From positions 26,685 to 90,684 of the forward strand of contig JADLAK010000018.1 in assembly GCA_020848275.1 (NCBI GenBank): DNA of 64,000 bases, read 5' to 3'. Shown piece after piece: positions 8,446 to 17,714 of the stretch. Source of the stretch: Planctomycetota bacterium. Lineage in GTDB: Bacteria > Planctomycetota > UBA8742 > UBA2392. Each line of letters begins with the position of its first letter. The stretch's first letter is position 1. The translations under genes and the position numbers were made by a program. The notes beneath the pieces were generated by a model that was not told the origin of the DNA, made no database searches, and saw only the letters and a program-made list of their open reading frames with translations.

Positions 8446-9468
8446 CTACTTCCACTTCATGTCTTCGAGCCATTCGTCGCGGAACTTCTCGACGCCGTTA
8501 CGGGCCGTGAACATCAACAGCCGCATCGGCGCGTCGGTGCTTGAGTTCACCGCGCAGGCCTTCAGCGCCAGGTCGACCTGCAACGCCGCAACGTGGGTGC
8601 GAATGATCGCAAGGTCCATGCCGCCGTCCTTGACGCGCCTGAGGTCGCTGAAGCACTCTTTGACGGCCATCATCGCTGCGCGCGCGTTGATGTAGTTGGG
8701 CGAATCGTCGTTCTGGTAATTGCGGTCGGGGCCGGTAAGCGCAATCAGCGTGTCCCAGACCGCGATCTCGTCGCCGCGTTCCTTGCACGCGCGATGCGCG
8801 TTCCACAACGCCTTCCAGTGCGTGTAGCTGTTGTCGAGCCAGTTCTGCATGCCGCGTTTTACCAGCGCGCCCGCCTGTTCGCCCATTCCGCCCATCGAGA
8901 CGAACTCCTCAAACTTGACGATGATCTTCTGGGCTTCCTTCTTGGCCTTCTCCCAGTTCGACTGCAACAGGTCTTCCGTCTCGTAATCGCCGTAGCCTTC
9001 CCAAACCTCGGCCACCACGCGCAGGCGCCAGGGACCGCCGTTGTTGATCTCGGTGATCACCGCTTCCTGCACCGGGTTGAAGCTGGTCATCGGGTCGTTG
9101 ATGGGCATCTTGATGCGGCTGGCCTCGGCGCCGGCGTCCTTATAGAAGCCGAGCGCGAGGTAGGCCTTGGCGCGCAGGTAGACCTCAATGGCCGCGGGCA
9201 TCTGGTCGACGGACTTGTTGACGTCGCCCTTCTCGACGGACTTCTTGCCCAGCAGTGCTTTGCGGAAATCGAGGTACTTCTTGTAGGCGTTGGAGGTCGG
9301 CGTCTTGGGATCGACCGTGGGCTCCGGCGTCTCGACCACCGGGGTGTCCGGCGGGATCTTGGCGTTCTCCAGCGCGCGCTTGATTTCGTCGGCGTCGACT
9401 TTGGGAAACACCTGCGCTGACAGCGCGGGCGCGGCAATCAACAGGCAAATCAGCAGTGCGCGAAGCAT
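8446..9468 (-). CDS. Exported protein of unknown function
   Basis: The 340-aa product starts MLRALLICLLIAAPALSAQ, a clear Sec signal peptide with a likely AxA-type cleavage site. The mature part begins with a Pro/Thr/Glu-rich linker. It continues as an alpha-helical region with many Trp and Lys residues, including a YLRAKAYLALGFYKDAGAEA segment that resembles a tetratricopeptide helix pair. No catalytic motif is recognised. ATG at 9468 is chosen because GGAG lies about 9 bases upstream and the signal peptide starts there, 11 codons inside the ORF-track start. Confidence 0.75.
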   Translation of the reverse strand: MLRALLICLLIAAPALSAQVFPKVDADEIKRALENAKIPPDTPVVETPEPTVDPKTPTSNAYKKYLDFRKALLGKKSVEKGDVNKSVDQMPAAIEVYLRAKAYLALGFYKDAGAEASRIKMPINDPMTSFNPVQEAVITEINNGGPWRLRVVAEVWEGYGDYETEDLLQSNWEKAKKEAQKIIVKFEEFVSMGGMGEQAGALVKRGMQNWLDNSYTHWKALWNAHRACKERGDEIAVWDTLIALTGPDRNYQNDDSPNYINARAAMMAVKECFSDLRRVKDGGMDLAIIRTHVAALQVDLALKACAVNSSTDAPMRLLMFTARNGVEKFRDEWLEDMKWK

Positions 9469-9522
9469 CGGAGAATCTCCGAGGGGTACTGCTAGGGGCA
9501 ACGCTACAAAGTGTACGATACG

Positions 9523-9628
9523 TCAGGTTCAGGTACAGGTTCAGGTTCAGAAAATACACGCCGCTCGCTGTCGCCGCCTCACGCCAAAATTGGATCTGGA
9601 CCTGAAAACTGGACCTGAACCTGGTTCT
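9523..9628. repeat. Intergenic word palindrome, family 3 (CAGGTTCAGGT-type)
   Basis: The left arm (9523-9550) is four tandem variants of CAGGTTCAGGTAC. The right arm (9593-9628) is the complementary series, including GGACCTGAACCTGG, and runs into the stop codon of the sigma-54 activator gene. The loop is about 42 bases. It separates two minus-strand genes. Confidence 0.75.
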
Positions 9629-11543
9629 AGTCCTTATCGCCCTCGATGCCGTAGCGTTCCATCTTTTTGCGCAGGCCCAGGCGCGAAAGCCCAAGCAATT
9701 CCGCCGCGCGGCTCTTGTTGCCCTTGGTGCGGTCCATCGCCTCGACAATCTTGCGTTTCTCAATGTTCTCGACGACGTCCTTAAGAGAGCTGCCGATTTC
9801 GGATAAACTTTCCTCTTCGGCGACTTGCCGCAGGCCGGGGCTGAGCAGCGACGCTTCGACTTTCTTGCCGTCCGACAGCGCCACCAGGCGCTTGATCTCG
9901 TTTTCGAGTTCGCGCACGTTGCCGGGCCACGAATAACTCATCAGCGCGCGCAAAACGCCGCGGTCGAGCTTGACGTGTCCATAGCCCGCGTCCGACGCCG
10001 CCTTCTTGAGGAAGAAGTCGACCAGCAGCGGGATGTCCTCCTTGCGCTCACGCAGTGGAGGCAGGCGAATGGTCACGACGTTGATGCGGAAGAACAAATC
10101 CTGGCGGAAGGTTCCCTTGCGGACTTCCTCGGCGAGGTTTTTGTTGGTCGCGCACACCAGGCGGAAATCAACCTTCTTGCTGGCCTTGGCGCCGATCGGG
10201 CGCACTTCGCCCTCTTCGATCACGCGCAGCAGTTTAGCCTGCATCGCCAGCGAGATTTCGCCGATTTCGTCCAGGAAAATCGTCCCGCCGTTGGCCAGCC
10301 CGAACATGCCGATCTTGTCACGGTCTGCGCCCGTGAACGCGCCCTTCATGTAGCCGAAAAGTTCACTTTCCAGCAGCGTCTCGGGCAAAGCGGCGCAGTT
10401 TTCGGCCACCAGTTTGCCCGAGGCGGCGCGCCCGCTGTTGAAGTGCAGCGCGCGGGCCACAAGTTCCTTGCCGCTGCCGCTTTCGCCCAAAATCAGCACC
10501 GGAACCGGCAAGTCCGTGACCTTGTCAAGCATGCGGAACACTTCGTGCATGCCCTGGCTGTTGCCGATCATCTCCGAGTAATCGAAGCGGTGTTGCGGCG
10601 CCTCGGCGTCCTCGGCTTCCTTCTTCATGTTCGTGAGTTCGGCGGTCTGCAGGTCGAGCTTGGCCTCCATCTCCTTGCGCAGTTGCGCAAGCTGGTCCTC
10701 GAGGTCCTCGATCTTTTCGCCCATGGTGTCTTCGCGGCTGCGTGAAACGCTTGCGCCCATCAGCGTGCCCGCAAGCAGGCTGGCGTTTTCGATCAGCTTG
10801 ACCTGCGTCTCCGAGATGTCGGTGTCCTTGTTTTCGCGCTCGACGTACATCACGCCCTGCACGCGCTCGCCGCAACGCAGGGGCACGAACACGCACGGCG
10901 GGTAGTCGCCCGAGCGCGCCTTGACTTGCGTCTTGGCCTTGTTGGCCAGCAGGCGGTTGGCGGTGGCGCGGAAAAACGCCGGCAGTTCGTCCTGCGGCGA
11001 ACCGCTGATGAAGTTGAAGAACGCCTTGGGCTCGAGCGCGCCATCGGTGTTGGCGATGCAGATGCATACGCGCAATCCGGGGATCAGCCGGCCGATGAAC
11101 TGTGCGGCGGCCTCGACGAAGGACTTCGGCGTATCCTCGGCCACGGCATAGGCAAGGCTGCCCAGCGCCTCGTTAATGCCCACGGCCTGGTGGCCGGCCA
11201 GCGGAGCAGCGTTGGCGGAAATCGGCTCCATCGCGCCCTGCGTTTCAAAGGCAGAGCTGTCTTCGTTTTGCAGGCGGATCTTGGCCTGGCCGATCTGGAA
11301 GAAGTCGCCGATTTCGAGGCGCTGCTCAAGCACGCGCTCGCCGCGCACCAGCGTGCCGTTGAGGCTTTTGAGGTCGCGCAGGATGAACTGCCCGTTCTCA
11401 AGGGTGAGGGTGCAATGTTTGCGGCTGGATTTCTCGTCGGCGAGCATGACGTCGTTTTCGGGGGAACGCCCGAAGCTGACGGAGTTTCCGCGAATGGGAA
11501 ATTGACGAGTGCCGTTCTTTTCTTCGACTACGAGAAATGGCAT
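9627..11543 (-). CDS. Sigma-54-dependent activator with FHA and GAF sensory domains
   Basis: The 638-aa product has an N-terminal FHA domain (about 1-95; FGRSPENDV, SRKHC, SLNGT) that would bind phosphothreonine. It is followed by a GAF-like region (about 115-265), a short coiled coil and a sigma-54-interacting AAA+ domain (about 318-555). The AAA+ domain has Walker A GESGSGKE, the sigma-54 contact loop GAFTGA, and Walker B FLDEIGE. A Fis-type helix-turn-helix is at the C-terminus (SRAAELLGLSRLGLRKKM). It should activate sigma-54 promoters in response to a phosphorylated partner and a ligand. The ORF track adds 101 upstream codons that read through repeat sequence; ATG at 11543 starts the FHA domain exactly. 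Confidence 0.95.
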   Translation of the reverse strand: MPFLVVEEKNGTRQFPIRGNSVSFGRSPENDVMLADEKSSRKHCTLTLENGQFILRDLKSLNGTLVRGERVLEQRLEIGDFFQIGQAKIRLQNEDSSAFETQGAMEPISANAAPLAGHQAVGINEALGSLAYAVAEDTPKSFVEAAAQFIGRLIPGLRVCICIANTDGALEPKAFFNFISGSPQDELPAFFRATANRLLANKAKTQVKARSGDYPPCVFVPLRCGERVQGVMYVERENKDTDISETQVKLIENASLLAGTLMGASVSRSREDTMGEKIEDLEDQLAQLRKEMEAKLDLQTAELTNMKKEAEDAEAPQHRFDYSEMIGNSQGMHEVFRMLDKVTDLPVPVLILGESGSGKELVARALHFNSGRAASGKLVAENCAALPETLLESELFGYMKGAFTGADRDKIGMFGLANGGTIFLDEIGEISLAMQAKLLRVIEEGEVRPIGAKASKKVDFRLVCATNKNLAEEVRKGTFRQDLFFRINVVTIRLPPLRERKEDIPLLVDFFLKKAASDAGYGHVKLDRGVLRALMSYSWPGNVRELENEIKRLVALSDGKKVEASLLSPGLRQVAEEESLSEIGSSLKDVVENIEKRKIVEAMDRTKGNKSRAAELLGLSRLGLRKKMERYGIEGDKD

Positions 11544-11580
11544 GACGCATAGTGAACGGTGGCGGAGAGGCGGAGTCAAG

Positions 11581-11716
11581 ACAAAGTGGCAACTTTGTTT
11601 ACAGGTGACTGTAGGCCAGCCTACAGAGCGGATTCCAAAAGGGTATCGGGTGTCAGGTTTTAGGTATCGGGTCCAATGCTGTTTACCCGAAACCGGATAC
11701 CCAAAACCTAATACCT
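11581..11716. repeat. Hairpins and word palindrome, family 4 (TATCGGGTGTCAGG-type)
   Basis: The 234-base gap (11544-11777) between divergent genes holds three structures. ACAAAGT/ACTTTGT is a hairpin at 11581-11598. CTGTAGG/CCTACAG is a hairpin at 11609-11626. The word palindrome has a left arm (11641-11672) with GGGTATCGGGTGTCAGG and a right arm (11683-11716) with ACCCGAAACCGGATACCC. The promoters of cysC and of the sigma-54 activator must lie here, so these structures sit in regulatory space. I cannot assign a confident -35/-10. Confidence 0.65.
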
Positions 11717-11777
11717 CCTTCTTGACGTTCTCGCGTTCTCGTCGCACCCTTGTCGCCCCAAACAAGGAAACGCGACG

Positions 11778-12305
11778 ATGAGCGATAAAGCCTGCACGAT
11801 CTGGTTCACGGGACTTTCGGGTTCGGGCAAAACGACGATTGCGCACGAAGTTGAGAAGGCGCTGCGCAAGGCCAACAAGAAGGTCGAGATTCTCGACGGC
11901 GACGTGGTGCGCGCGAACTTGTCCAAGGGCCTCGGGTTCTCAAAGGAAGACCGCGACACGAATATCCGCCGCATCGGTTTTGTCGCGCACCTGCTGACGC
12001 GCAACGGCGTGTTCTGCATCTGCGCCGCGATCAGCCCTTATAAGGAAGTGCGCAACGAGAACCGCAAGCGCATCGGCAACTTCATCGAGGTATATACGCG
12101 TTGCCCGATCCCGGTGCTGAAGGACCGCGATCCCAAGGGCCTGTACGAGAAGGCGCTCAAGGGAGAGATCAAAGGTTTCACGGGCGTCGACGATCCCTAC
12201 GAAGCGCCGGAGAATCCCGAAATCATCTGCGATACCGACAAGGAGTCGCTCGAACAATCGGTCGAGAAAGTCATCGCCGGCATCAAGAAAGCCGGATATC
12301 TCTAA
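11778..12305 (+). CDS. cysC: Adenylylsulfate (APS) kinase
   Basis: The 175-aa product is a complete APS kinase. It has P-loop GLSGSGKTT (about residues 12-20), the DGD segment that binds substrate, SKEDRDTNIRRIGFVA, and AAISPYKEVRNENR carrying the conserved Ser-Pro. It phosphorylates adenosine 5'-phosphosulfate to PAPS with ATP, in sulfate activation. No ATP sulfurylase is in the window, so it probably works with a subunit encoded elsewhere. A rho-independent-type terminator follows at 12349. Confidence 0.96.
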   Translation: MSDKACTIWFTGLSGSGKTTIAHEVEKALRKANKKVEILDGDVVRANLSKGLGFSKEDRDTNIRRIGFVAHLLTRNGVFCICAAISPYKEVRNENRKRIGNFIEVYTRCPIPVLKDRDPKGLYEKALKGEIKGFTGVDDPYEAPENPEIICDTDKESLEQSVEKVIAGIKKAGYL

Positions 12306-12348
12306 TCGTGTGGCTGCGGCATCCTGCCGCGCCAAAGCTCTAAACCGA

Positions 12349-12376
12349 AACCCGTCGCGGAGCGACGGGTTTTGTT
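12349..12376 (+). terminator. Rho-independent-type terminator after cysC
   Basis: AACCCGTCGC, loop GGA, GCGACGGGTT, then TTTGTT. The stem is a perfect 10 bp. The same ACCCGTCGC stem core occurs in the terminator at 27401. Just upstream (12307-12332) is a copy of the GTGGCTGCGG-type repeat. Confidence 0.85.
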
Positions 12377-12387
12377 ATTATGGCCCC

Positions 12388-12708
12388 ATGGCGACGAAAG
12401 CACGTTCAAAACCGAAGTTGAGTCCTGAAAGTCCCCAGCGCAGGGAAGCTTTGGAAATTTTGTCCAAGCTTCCCGACGACAGGCTCGCACTGGCGATTAG
12501 CTACCTCGAATATCTCAAACTTATGGCTACTCGTCCTGATTTGGCCAAGTTGTGGGCGGAAGAGGTCGACGAACCGATCTCTGCCGAGGAAGAGGAGACG
12601 GTCAAGCAGTCGCGTGCGGAATTCGCGCGCGGTGAGGGGATCCCAATCGACGAGGCGATCAGGAAACTGAGGAGTCGGCGTAGCGGACGTCAGCGCATGG
12701 CGGGTTGA
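12388..12708 (+). CDS. Antitoxin-like protein next to a broken toxin
   Basis: The 106-aa product starts at ATG 12388; the longer track ORF reads through the terminator. The basic N-terminus is followed by a helical domain and a C-terminal tail (AEEEETVKQSRAEFARGEGIPIDEAIRKLR) typical of antitoxins that wrap RelE/ParE toxins. Its 3' end overlaps a RelE/ParE-like reading frame that lacks a start codon. By family, the protein would both bind DNA and neutralise the toxin. With the toxin degraded it may be a relic or act in trans. Confidence 0.65.
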   Translation: MATKARSKPKLSPESPQRREALEILSKLPDDRLALAISYLEYLKLMATRPDLAKLWAEEVDEPISAEEEETVKQSRAEFARGEGIPIDEAIRKLRSRRSGRQRMAG

Positions 12709-12898
12709 GATTTCGGCGACGGTGTTCAGGTACCTCGACCGTATCCCTGCTCATGATCGCGAGCGACGTGAAACGTCTGAAGGGACGACCGGCTCGCGTC
12801 TGCGAATCGGAAAGTATCGAGCCCTGCTGTTGATCGATTCGGAGTCAAAGCTAATCCACGTCGAACAAGTCGGTCCGCGCGGCGACATCTACAAGTAA
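12671..12898 (+). pseudogene. Remnant of a RelE/ParE-family toxin
   Basis: A frame that is not in the ORF track reads WRVEISATVFRYLDRIP near the start and RLRIGKYRALLLID, then VGPRGDIY, at the end. These are the opening beta strand and the closing R-x-G-x-Y-R and R-x-x-x-Y strands of RelE/ParE toxins. The central helical region is too short by roughly 20 residues, and no ATG, GTG or TTG precedes the first strand. I read this as an internally deleted, probably inactive toxin overlapping the antitoxin gene by about 38 bases. Confidence 0.65.
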
Positions 12899-12965
12899 CC
12901 ACGTAGCTGCGCCGTTCAGGCGCGTTAACGGCAAAGCTGCGGCTGAAAGCCGCAGCTTTGGGTTG
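12899..12965. repeat. GTAGCTGCG-type hairpins between convergent genes
   Basis: ACGTAGCTGCGCCGTTCAGG opens the element. A perfect hairpin AAAGCTGCGGCT, loop GAA, AGCCGCAGCTTT follows at 12933-12959. It lies 3' of the pirin gene (minus strand) and the toxin remnant (plus strand) and could terminate both. It belongs to a dispersed family with copies near 12307, 17660, 28374 and 61080. Confidence 0.7.
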
Positions 12966-12981
12966 GTGGTTTTTTGACCGG

Positions 12982-13845
12982 TTACTTGATCACGCCCATT
13001 TTTCCGGCGTGGAAGTCCATAAACGCCTGTTCGATTTCGTCGACAGTGTTCATCACAAACGGCCCGTGGCCGACAATCGGCTCGTCGATGGGCTTGCCGT
13101 CCATCACCAGCAGATGCGCGTCAGACTTCGCGGCGACGATCGCGTCGCTTCCGGCGCGCTCGAAGATCACGAGGTCGCCTTCGCTCGCGGTCTTGCCGCC
13201 GGTTTCGATCTCGCCCTTGAGAACCAGGAACGTCGACGTGTGGCCGTCGGGGAACGGAAGCTCGGCTGACTTGCCCGCGCGCAGGTTCACGTCCCACAGG
13301 TTGATGGGCGTAAACGTCAGCGCCGGTCCTTTAACGTTCTCGCCGAATGAACCCGCGATGACTCGGACCGTGCCGGCCCCCTCGGGCAAATTCGCAACCG
13401 GGATATTCTCCTTGGTCAGCGGCTGGTAGCGCGGCCTGGACATCTTGTCGCGCGCGGGCAGGTTGACCCAAAGCTGTGCCATCTGCATCACGCCGCCCTT
13501 GCGCGAAAATTCTTCCGAGTGAAATTCCTCGTGCACGATGCCGCCTGCGGCGGTCATCCATTGCACGTCGCCGGGCTTGATCGTGCCGCCGCCGCCACTG
13601 GAGTCGCGGTGGCTGACTTCGCCCTGGTAGGCGATGGTCACGGTTTCGAAACCGCGGTGGGGGTGCGAGCCGACGCCACGCCGGCCCTTGGTAGGCGTGA
13701 ATTCGCGCGGCGCGCCGTAATCGAGCAGCAAAAACGGGCTAAGGTGCTGCCCAAGCCCGTTGTAGTCGAACACCGAGCGCACGGCAAAGCCGTCGCCGAC
13801 CCAGTGCATGCCGGAACTTCTGTGAATCTTGAGTAGGTTTTTCAT
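12982..13845 (-). CDS. Pirin family protein (bicupin)
   Basis: The 287-aa product has the pirin N-terminal cupin with metal ligands in GSHPHRGFET and in GIVHEEFHS, then a second cupin (about 165-280). Pirins bind iron; some are quercetin dioxygenases and others regulators, and the sequence does not decide between them. ATG at 13845 matches the usual pirin start; the track ORF adds 121 codons of shadow. Upstream, near 13859-13875, CTGTTTTACATAGAACAG forms a short dyad that might be an operator. Confidence 0.92.
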   Translation of the reverse strand: MKNLLKIHRSSGMHWVGDGFAVRSVFDYNGLGQHLSPFLLLDYGAPREFTPTKGRRGVGSHPHRGFETVTIAYQGEVSHRDSSGGGGTIKPGDVQWMTAAGGIVHEEFHSEEFSRKGGVMQMAQLWVNLPARDKMSRPRYQPLTKENIPVANLPEGAGTVRVIAGSFGENVKGPALTFTPINLWDVNLRAGKSAELPFPDGHTSTFLVLKGEIETGGKTASEGDLVIFERAGSDAIVAAKSDAHLLVMDGKPIDEPIVGHGPFVMNTVDEIEQAFMDFHAGKMGVIK

Positions 13846-13898
13846 GGCGCCCTCCCGTTCTGTTTTACATAGAACAGTCGGGCCTCCATGAAAATTCC

Positions 13899-16800
13899 CT
13901 ATGTCCGCCGCGTCCGCCTGCGCGCGACCCACGCCGCGGCCAAAAGCGCCAGTGCGGCGAGCCACCCGCCGCTTTCGTGGCCGCTGCATGCCGCGCCGCC
14001 GTCCTTGCCGGCGAGCCCGGGACCGATGTTGGCCCTCTGACCAACCTTGACCTGGATGTTGGCGGCGACCTCGTCGTGATTGCCGAGCGCGTCGGTCACG
14101 CGCACGATGGCGAAGTAATTGCCCGCGTTGGCGCTGATGTAGCCGGAGATCACGCCGCCAGGCGACATAACCAACCCCTCGGGCAGCGAGCCGTCGTGGA
14201 TCGACCACGTGTAGGGCGCCAGTCCGCCGCTGCTGGCCAGCGCCATCGTCGGGTAATCCTCGAACTGGCGGCCAGCGCCGAAGCTGACGGGCAGGATGTC
14301 CACGGGCGGCACGTCAACGGCCACACCCTCCAGCGGGATGTCAAACGGCGTGGGTTCGTTGGTGGCTTCGTGCCGCAGCGTAATTTGCGCGTTGCGCGTG
14401 CCGACGGCTACCGGGTCGAAGCTGATGTAGAACATGCTTGCGCCGCCGGGCGGAATGCTGGGCTGGAAACCCGCAAGGTCGACGCGGTAGTCCCCCGCGC
14501 CGATGCCGCTGAGCGAAGGTTCGTAAACCGCCAGCGTGGTGGTGCCGATGTTGCGCAGCGTGAACTGGACGGGCGCAGAGCGGTCGGCCTTGATGTCGCG
14601 CGTGGCGAAGCTGCGCGGCGTGCCGCCCGCCGATGCGCCGGTGGAAAGCAGCGTCCCGTCGGTGCCGCCCTGGCGCACTTCCAGCAACATGATCGCGTGC
14701 TCGCCCTCCAGCGTGAATGTGAAGACGGAACTGTCGCGGCCGTCGTCGGCGATCAGCGTCACCAGGTGGCTCGATCCCAGCGGCGCGTCCAGCGCGCCCG
14801 AGGTGGGCGTGATCACGTAAGGTGCAAACACTGGCACATTGCAGAATTCGGAATCCTGGATGCCGCGGAACACGCCGTTGTGCACATGGCCCGTCAGCGC
14901 CACGAGTTCGCCGGCGTTGGGGTTGTCGACGCGGACCTGGATGCCAAGCGACGCGATGGTGGTCCCCGCGGGGTAGCTCAGGATTGCGCCCTTGGTGATC
15001 GCCAGGCCGCCGACAGTCACACTGATCACCGGCGGATCGTTGCCCTCGAAATGCCAGTTGTAGACGTCGTGCACCGGGTCATTGTTGAGTATCTCGATGT
15101 CGAATTCGAATACGCCGTTGGTCGCCATGACCGAGAGGCCGAAATTGGCCGAGCTGTTGGGGGCGACGAGCGCAGGCGGGTTCAGCACCGTCGCCAGGCA
15201 GCCCACGAGGTTGTGGAGGCGGACGCGAGGTTGACCCGTCAAGACAAGCCCACCTTGCCCGCTGTTCACAATGGTGTAGGTGAAGGTTGTCGGCACGCCG
15301 GGCGACAGGCCCGCACCCACCGAATCGACGCCGCCGTCGATCACCGGTGCACCCGCGCGGTTGATCGAGATCGCCGGGTCCGGCGGGCATTCGTCGGCGC
15401 CGATGTCGATGGCGCCGCGTTGCGGCCGCGTATCGCCGTCCAGGTCGACGGTCACCAGCCAGCCCGTGGTAGGAATTAAATCCACCAGCGGAGAATTGCC
15501 GCGGATGTGAAGGTCCACGGGGTCGGTTGTGCGGCGGAACTGCGGGTTGGCCTCCACGCTGTAATTGTCCTGGCCCGTCGCCTGCCACGCGCCAAGCGTA
15601 TTGTAGGACGCCGCGCCGTCCTCGATACGCACGCGCGTTGACGCTGCGTGAAAGCAGTTGCGTTCGGCAAGCAGCGAAAGATCGTTTTGCTTCAGCAGGT
15701 AAAGCGCGGGTTGGGCGCTGTCGGGTTGCGAGAGGATGTTCGCTGAGAAGTTCGCCAGCCGGCCCTCGCATATGGAGATCGCGGCGCAGGTGGTGCCGGG
15801 ATTCGACGCCCTTGCACGCACGGTGTTATGGCGCACGACCAGGTCTTTGCCGCCCCAGATCGCGAGGCTGCCGGCCATCACGTTGTAGGTCGGCCCGTTG
15901 GGCGCAAAGGGCTTGGAGCGTATGTCGACGCCGCCGACGCCGCAGTCCCACACCATGTTGTTCTCGACGACCATGTTGCGTCCCTGGCCGATTGAAACAA
16001 ACGCGATGCCGGGACCGCTGGCGATGCCGTGGACGCGGCAGCCGCGCACGGCGGAGGTGTGGCAACTGACAAGGTATTCGTTGATCATCACGATGCCGAA
16101 GTGCTCGCCGCCTCGCACCTCGATGCCCTCGAAGCTCACATAAGAGTGGCCGATGGCGACGGTGGCGTGATATTCCTCGTTGCGGAAGCGGAACTTCGCG
16201 CCCGAGCCGTCGATCACGGGGTGCTCGCCGGCGGCGGCCCTGAAGATCATGCCGCGGTTGACCCAACTCCCCCAGATGAAGGCATCGGCGCCGCGGTCGC
16301 TTTCCATGTTGTTGCCGATGCCAAGGCCGTAGGACGCGTTGGACACGTACGGGTCGACGCCCTCGTGCACGGTGAATGTGACCGCGTCCGTAACGCCGCG
16401 CTGCTCCAGCGCGTCGAATGCCTCGCCGATGTCGGCGAAATCGGCGTTTGCGCCCGGCGAGTTGTCGATGTCGTAATTGCCCGTGAGGCCGACGCCGCAC
16501 CAGAAGTGGATGACGAAGGGGTTTTCCTGGCCGCTGCTGTCGTCGTGCGACATGGTAAGGGTGAAGGTGCAGAAATCTCCCGTGGGAGTCACCTCGAGCA
16601 GGTAATAGATCTCGGTCAACTTGCTGAGCAGGATCGGGGCGGGAAATGACGGATCCAGCGCAACGGTGCAGTTGACCTCGTCGCTTACAGTGACCGACGA
16701 AATGAGCAAGTCGCCGCCCAACTCCAGGGTTTCGGCGGTGTTGAGGACGAAAATCTCGATGGGATTGGGCGCCTGGTTCACCAGCGCGCGGCGGATATGG

Positions 16801-17531
16801 GTGTCGCCGTTGTAGATGTCGTGCGTGTTCCAGTCGAGCACGCGGATTTCCGGGTCGGTCTCGACGAAGAACTCGTGGTCCTCGCACTCGCCGCCGACGC
16901 AGGTTCCCGCGGGGCTGCCGAAGTTGCCGGGGCCGATGGCGAAAACTCCCGTGCTCAAAACGCCGTTCCACACACGCACGCGCACGCGGATGGACGGGCC
17001 GACGAGGATATCGGGCATGCGAACCTTGAAGTAACTTGGATCGTTGATGCGAAACGGCTCGCTCGAAGCCACCGTGGCCGGCATCTGGTTGGCGCTGCCG
17101 CAGACGGCGTAGACGACCTGTTCGCCGGCGTCGTCCCAATCGCCGTCGCTGTTGAAATCCATCCACACGCCAAGCACGTCCTGGCCGGCCAGCGCCGTCC
17201 AGCACACGACTTCAAGATAGGCGTAACGCGGGTAAGGGCCCATGCCGCCGCCGCCGCTGGCGCGAATTTCCGTAAAACGCACACCGTCGTCGAAGTCGTC
17301 GCCCTTGATGCCGCCGGGCACCGGGTTGTTGGGCGCGGGCAACGCGGAGTCGTCTGTCATGCGACGGCCGATGTTGAGCCAGCGCGACGTGTTGGTGTAT
17401 GTGAACGTGTGCTCGCATGTGGGATAAGGGTCGGGGGCGTCGCCGTAATCGGCGGCAACGGGTACGACCTGGGCTGCGGCGGCTTGTGCGAATAGGACTA
17501 AGAAAAGGGCTGCGAGCGGCGAGCGGGACAT
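13899..17531 (-). CDS. Large secreted protein with GEVED and beta-helix domains and a Cys-Ser C-terminal sorting tail
   Basis: The 1210-aa product has a signal peptide (MSRSPLAALFLVLFAQAAAAQ). A GEVED domain follows (about 27-230; YGDAPDPYPT, KGDDFDDGVRF, VWMDFNSDGDWDDAGEQV). A right-handed beta-helix-like region (about 370-690) has repeated short strands and a closing DIGADE segment. Several beta-sandwich or choice-of-anchor-like domains come next. A putative-Ig (He_PIG-like) domain precedes the end. The tail has CSGHESGG, a hydrophobic helix WLAALALLAAAWVA and RRRTRR, the layout of a processed C-terminal sorting signal. It is probably cell-surface or released. The function of the passenger is unknown. 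Confidence 0.8.
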   Translation of the reverse strand: MSRSPLAALFLVLFAQAAAAQVVPVAADYGDAPDPYPTCEHTFTYTNTSRWLNIGRRMTDDSALPAPNNPVPGGIKGDDFDDGVRFTEIRASGGGGMGPYPRYAYLEVVCWTALAGQDVLGVWMDFNSDGDWDDAGEQVVYAVCGSANQMPATVASSEPFRINDPSYFKVRMPDILVGPSIRVRVRVWNGVLSTGVFAIGPGNFGSPAGTCVGGECEDHEFFVETDPEIRVLDWNTHDIYNGDTHIRRALVNQAPNPIEIFVLNTAETLELGGDLLISSVTVSDEVNCTVALDPSFPAPILLSKLTEIYYLLEVTPTGDFCTFTLTMSHDDSSGQENPFVIHFWCGVGLTGNYDIDNSPGANADFADIGEAFDALEQRGVTDAVTFTVHEGVDPYVSNASYGLGIGNNMESDRGADAFIWGSWVNRGMIFRAAAGEHPVIDGSGAKFRFRNEEYHATVAIGHSYVSFEGIEVRGGEHFGIVMINEYLVSCHTSAVRGCRVHGIASGPGIAFVSIGQGRNMVVENNMVWDCGVGGVDIRSKPFAPNGPTYNVMAGSLAIWGGKDLVVRHNTVRARASNPGTTCAAISICEGRLANFSANILSQPDSAQPALYLLKQNDLSLLAERNCFHAASTRVRIEDGAASYNTLGAWQATGQDNYSVEANPQFRRTTDPVDLHIRGNSPLVDLIPTTGWLVTVDLDGDTRPQRGAIDIGADECPPDPAISINRAGAPVIDGGVDSVGAGLSPGVPTTFTYTIVNSGQGGLVLTGQPRVRLHNLVGCLATVLNPPALVAPNSSANFGLSVMATNGVFEFDIEILNNDPVHDVYNWHFEGNDPPVISVTVGGLAITKGAILSYPAGTTIASLGIQVRVDNPNAGELVALTGHVHNGVFRGIQDSEFCNVPVFAPYVITPTSGALDAPLGSSHLVTLIADDGRDSSVFTFTLEGEHAIMLLEVRQGGTDGTLLSTGASAGGTPRSFATRDIKADRSAPVQFTLRNIGTTTLAVYEPSLSGIGAGDYRVDLAGFQPSIPPGGASMFYISFDPVAVGTRNAQITLRHEATNEPTPFDIPLEGVAVDVPPVDILPVSFGAGRQFEDYPTMALASSGGLAPYTWSIHDGSLPEGLVMSPGGVISGYISANAGNYFAIVRVTDALGNHDEVAANIQVKVGQRANIGPGLAGKDGGAACSGHESGGWLAALALLAAAWVARRRTRRT

Positions 17532-17639
17532 TCCGTTCTCCAGTGGCGGGCGATGGAGAACAAACTAGCCGATGTGCGATATTTTAGACTCAAAGTTTTG
17601 AACCTTGCATAACAGTTATGCAACGGTTTTAAAACCGGT

Positions 17640-17714
17640 GCGAAAACGCGAGACCCAACTACGTGAGGATGTAGTTGCTGCTTCCAGCCGCAATGCTACG
17701 CCTTGAAGGCGCAG
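17640..17714. repeat. GTAGCTGCG-type hairpin repeat in a gap between two minus-strand genes
   Basis: The 183-base gap (17532-17714) is AT-richer near the 13899-17531 gene start (TATTTTAGACTCAAAG), where its promoter should lie. From 17655 it holds two hairpin units: GTAGTTGCTGC...CGCAATGCTAC and the adjacent GCTACGCC...GGCGCAGCTAC. The units run into the stop codon of the next gene. Confidence 0.6.

Noticed and set aside
11544-11846. N-terminal 101-residue extension of the sigma-54 activator
   Set aside because: It would translate the family 4 palindrome and overlap cysC; the FHA domain starts at ATG 11543.
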